Positions 63,901 to 64,000 of a stretch of 64,000 bases of DNA are shown in pieces. The position numbers were made by a program, and so were the translations under genes. The notes beneath the pieces were generated by a model, which was not told the origin of the DNA, ran no database searches, and worked only from the letters and a program-made list of their open reading frames with translations. Every line of letters begins with the position of its first letter. The stretch's first letter is position 1. Where the stretch lies: NCBI GenBank assembly GCA_015179045.1, contig WHUZ01000069.1, positions 1 to 64,000 on the forward strand, given 5' to 3'. This stretch comes from Kalaharituber pfeilii (Eukaryota > Ascomycota > Pezizomycetes > Pezizales > Pezizaceae).

Positions 63901-64000
63901 TTTTTTTTTTTTTTTTTTTTTAATATCATTACTCGCGTGCCGCCCTGGGGGCTATGGCGAGATTAGTTACATGAGATTAGATACATATGAAGGTAGAAGA
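63901..64000 (-). mobile_element. LINE-A 3' end, continuing beyond the window
   Basis: Poly(T), hairpin complement (loop CCA, closing pair C-G type) and 3' UTR identical or nearly identical to 16,690-16,790. Probably another young copy whose body lies to the right. Confidence 0.92.

Noticed and set aside
1..64000. tRNA, rRNA or other structural RNA genes
   Set aside because: No convincing A/B-box pair with cloverleaf or rRNA segment was seen by eye; a covariance search would be decisive.

Overview
The window is repeat-rich chromosomal DNA of a filamentous ascomycete fungus, possibly of the Pezizomycetes; the species cannot be read from the sequence. The evidence for a fungus is short introns of about 70-135 bp with GTAAGT/GTATGT donors and CTAAC or CTGAC branch sites, a PDR-type ABC transporter with fungal-type degenerate motifs, Tad1-like LINEs carrying an RNase H domain, a Ty3 chromovirus remnant and Fot1/pogo-like MITEs. 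Host genes cover only about a fifth of the window.

Host genes, left to right: (1) a full-size PDR/ABCG transporter on the minus strand (4,546-9,693) whose 12 exons can be joined exactly, but which carries a 1-nt frameshift in NBD1 and a stop codon in TMD1; (2) three intact, tandem, two-exon paralogues on the minus strand (22,436-23,588, 26,919-28,008, 30,377-31,495), each an N-terminal BTB/POZ domain fused to a Cys-rich double zinc-binding tail; (3) a diverged BTB-like gene at 49,319-51,164 (+); (4) a two-exon gene at 58,957-60,894 (+) resembling fungal PD-(D/E)XK nuclease-like proteins.

The rest is transposon-derived or unrecognised. LINE-B has a full-length 7.2-kb copy at 32,123-39,352 with a 15-bp target duplication and several truncated copies. 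LINE-A is present only as 5'-truncated copies (15.2, 28.2, 46.6, 52.5, 63.9 kb and others). A Ty3 chromovirus remnant bounded by LTRs spans 39,807-47,622 and holds further insertions. There are solo LTRs, several TA-flanked MITEs and foldback elements, one 1.3-kb TIR element with a Myb/SANT-like ORF, and minisatellites (largest 18.2-19.3 kb).

The most unusual signal is a swarm of about twenty very short insertions. Most are 34-90 bp including the poly(A), and most have 7-14-bp target duplications. They contain only the last roughly 40 nt of LINE-A or LINE-B. Their 5' ends pile up at the foot of a 3'-terminal hairpin. Across copies the hairpin shows compensatory base changes, so it looks like a functional RNA structure, either recognised by the reverse transcriptase or defining a discrete tiny RNA that is itself mobilised.
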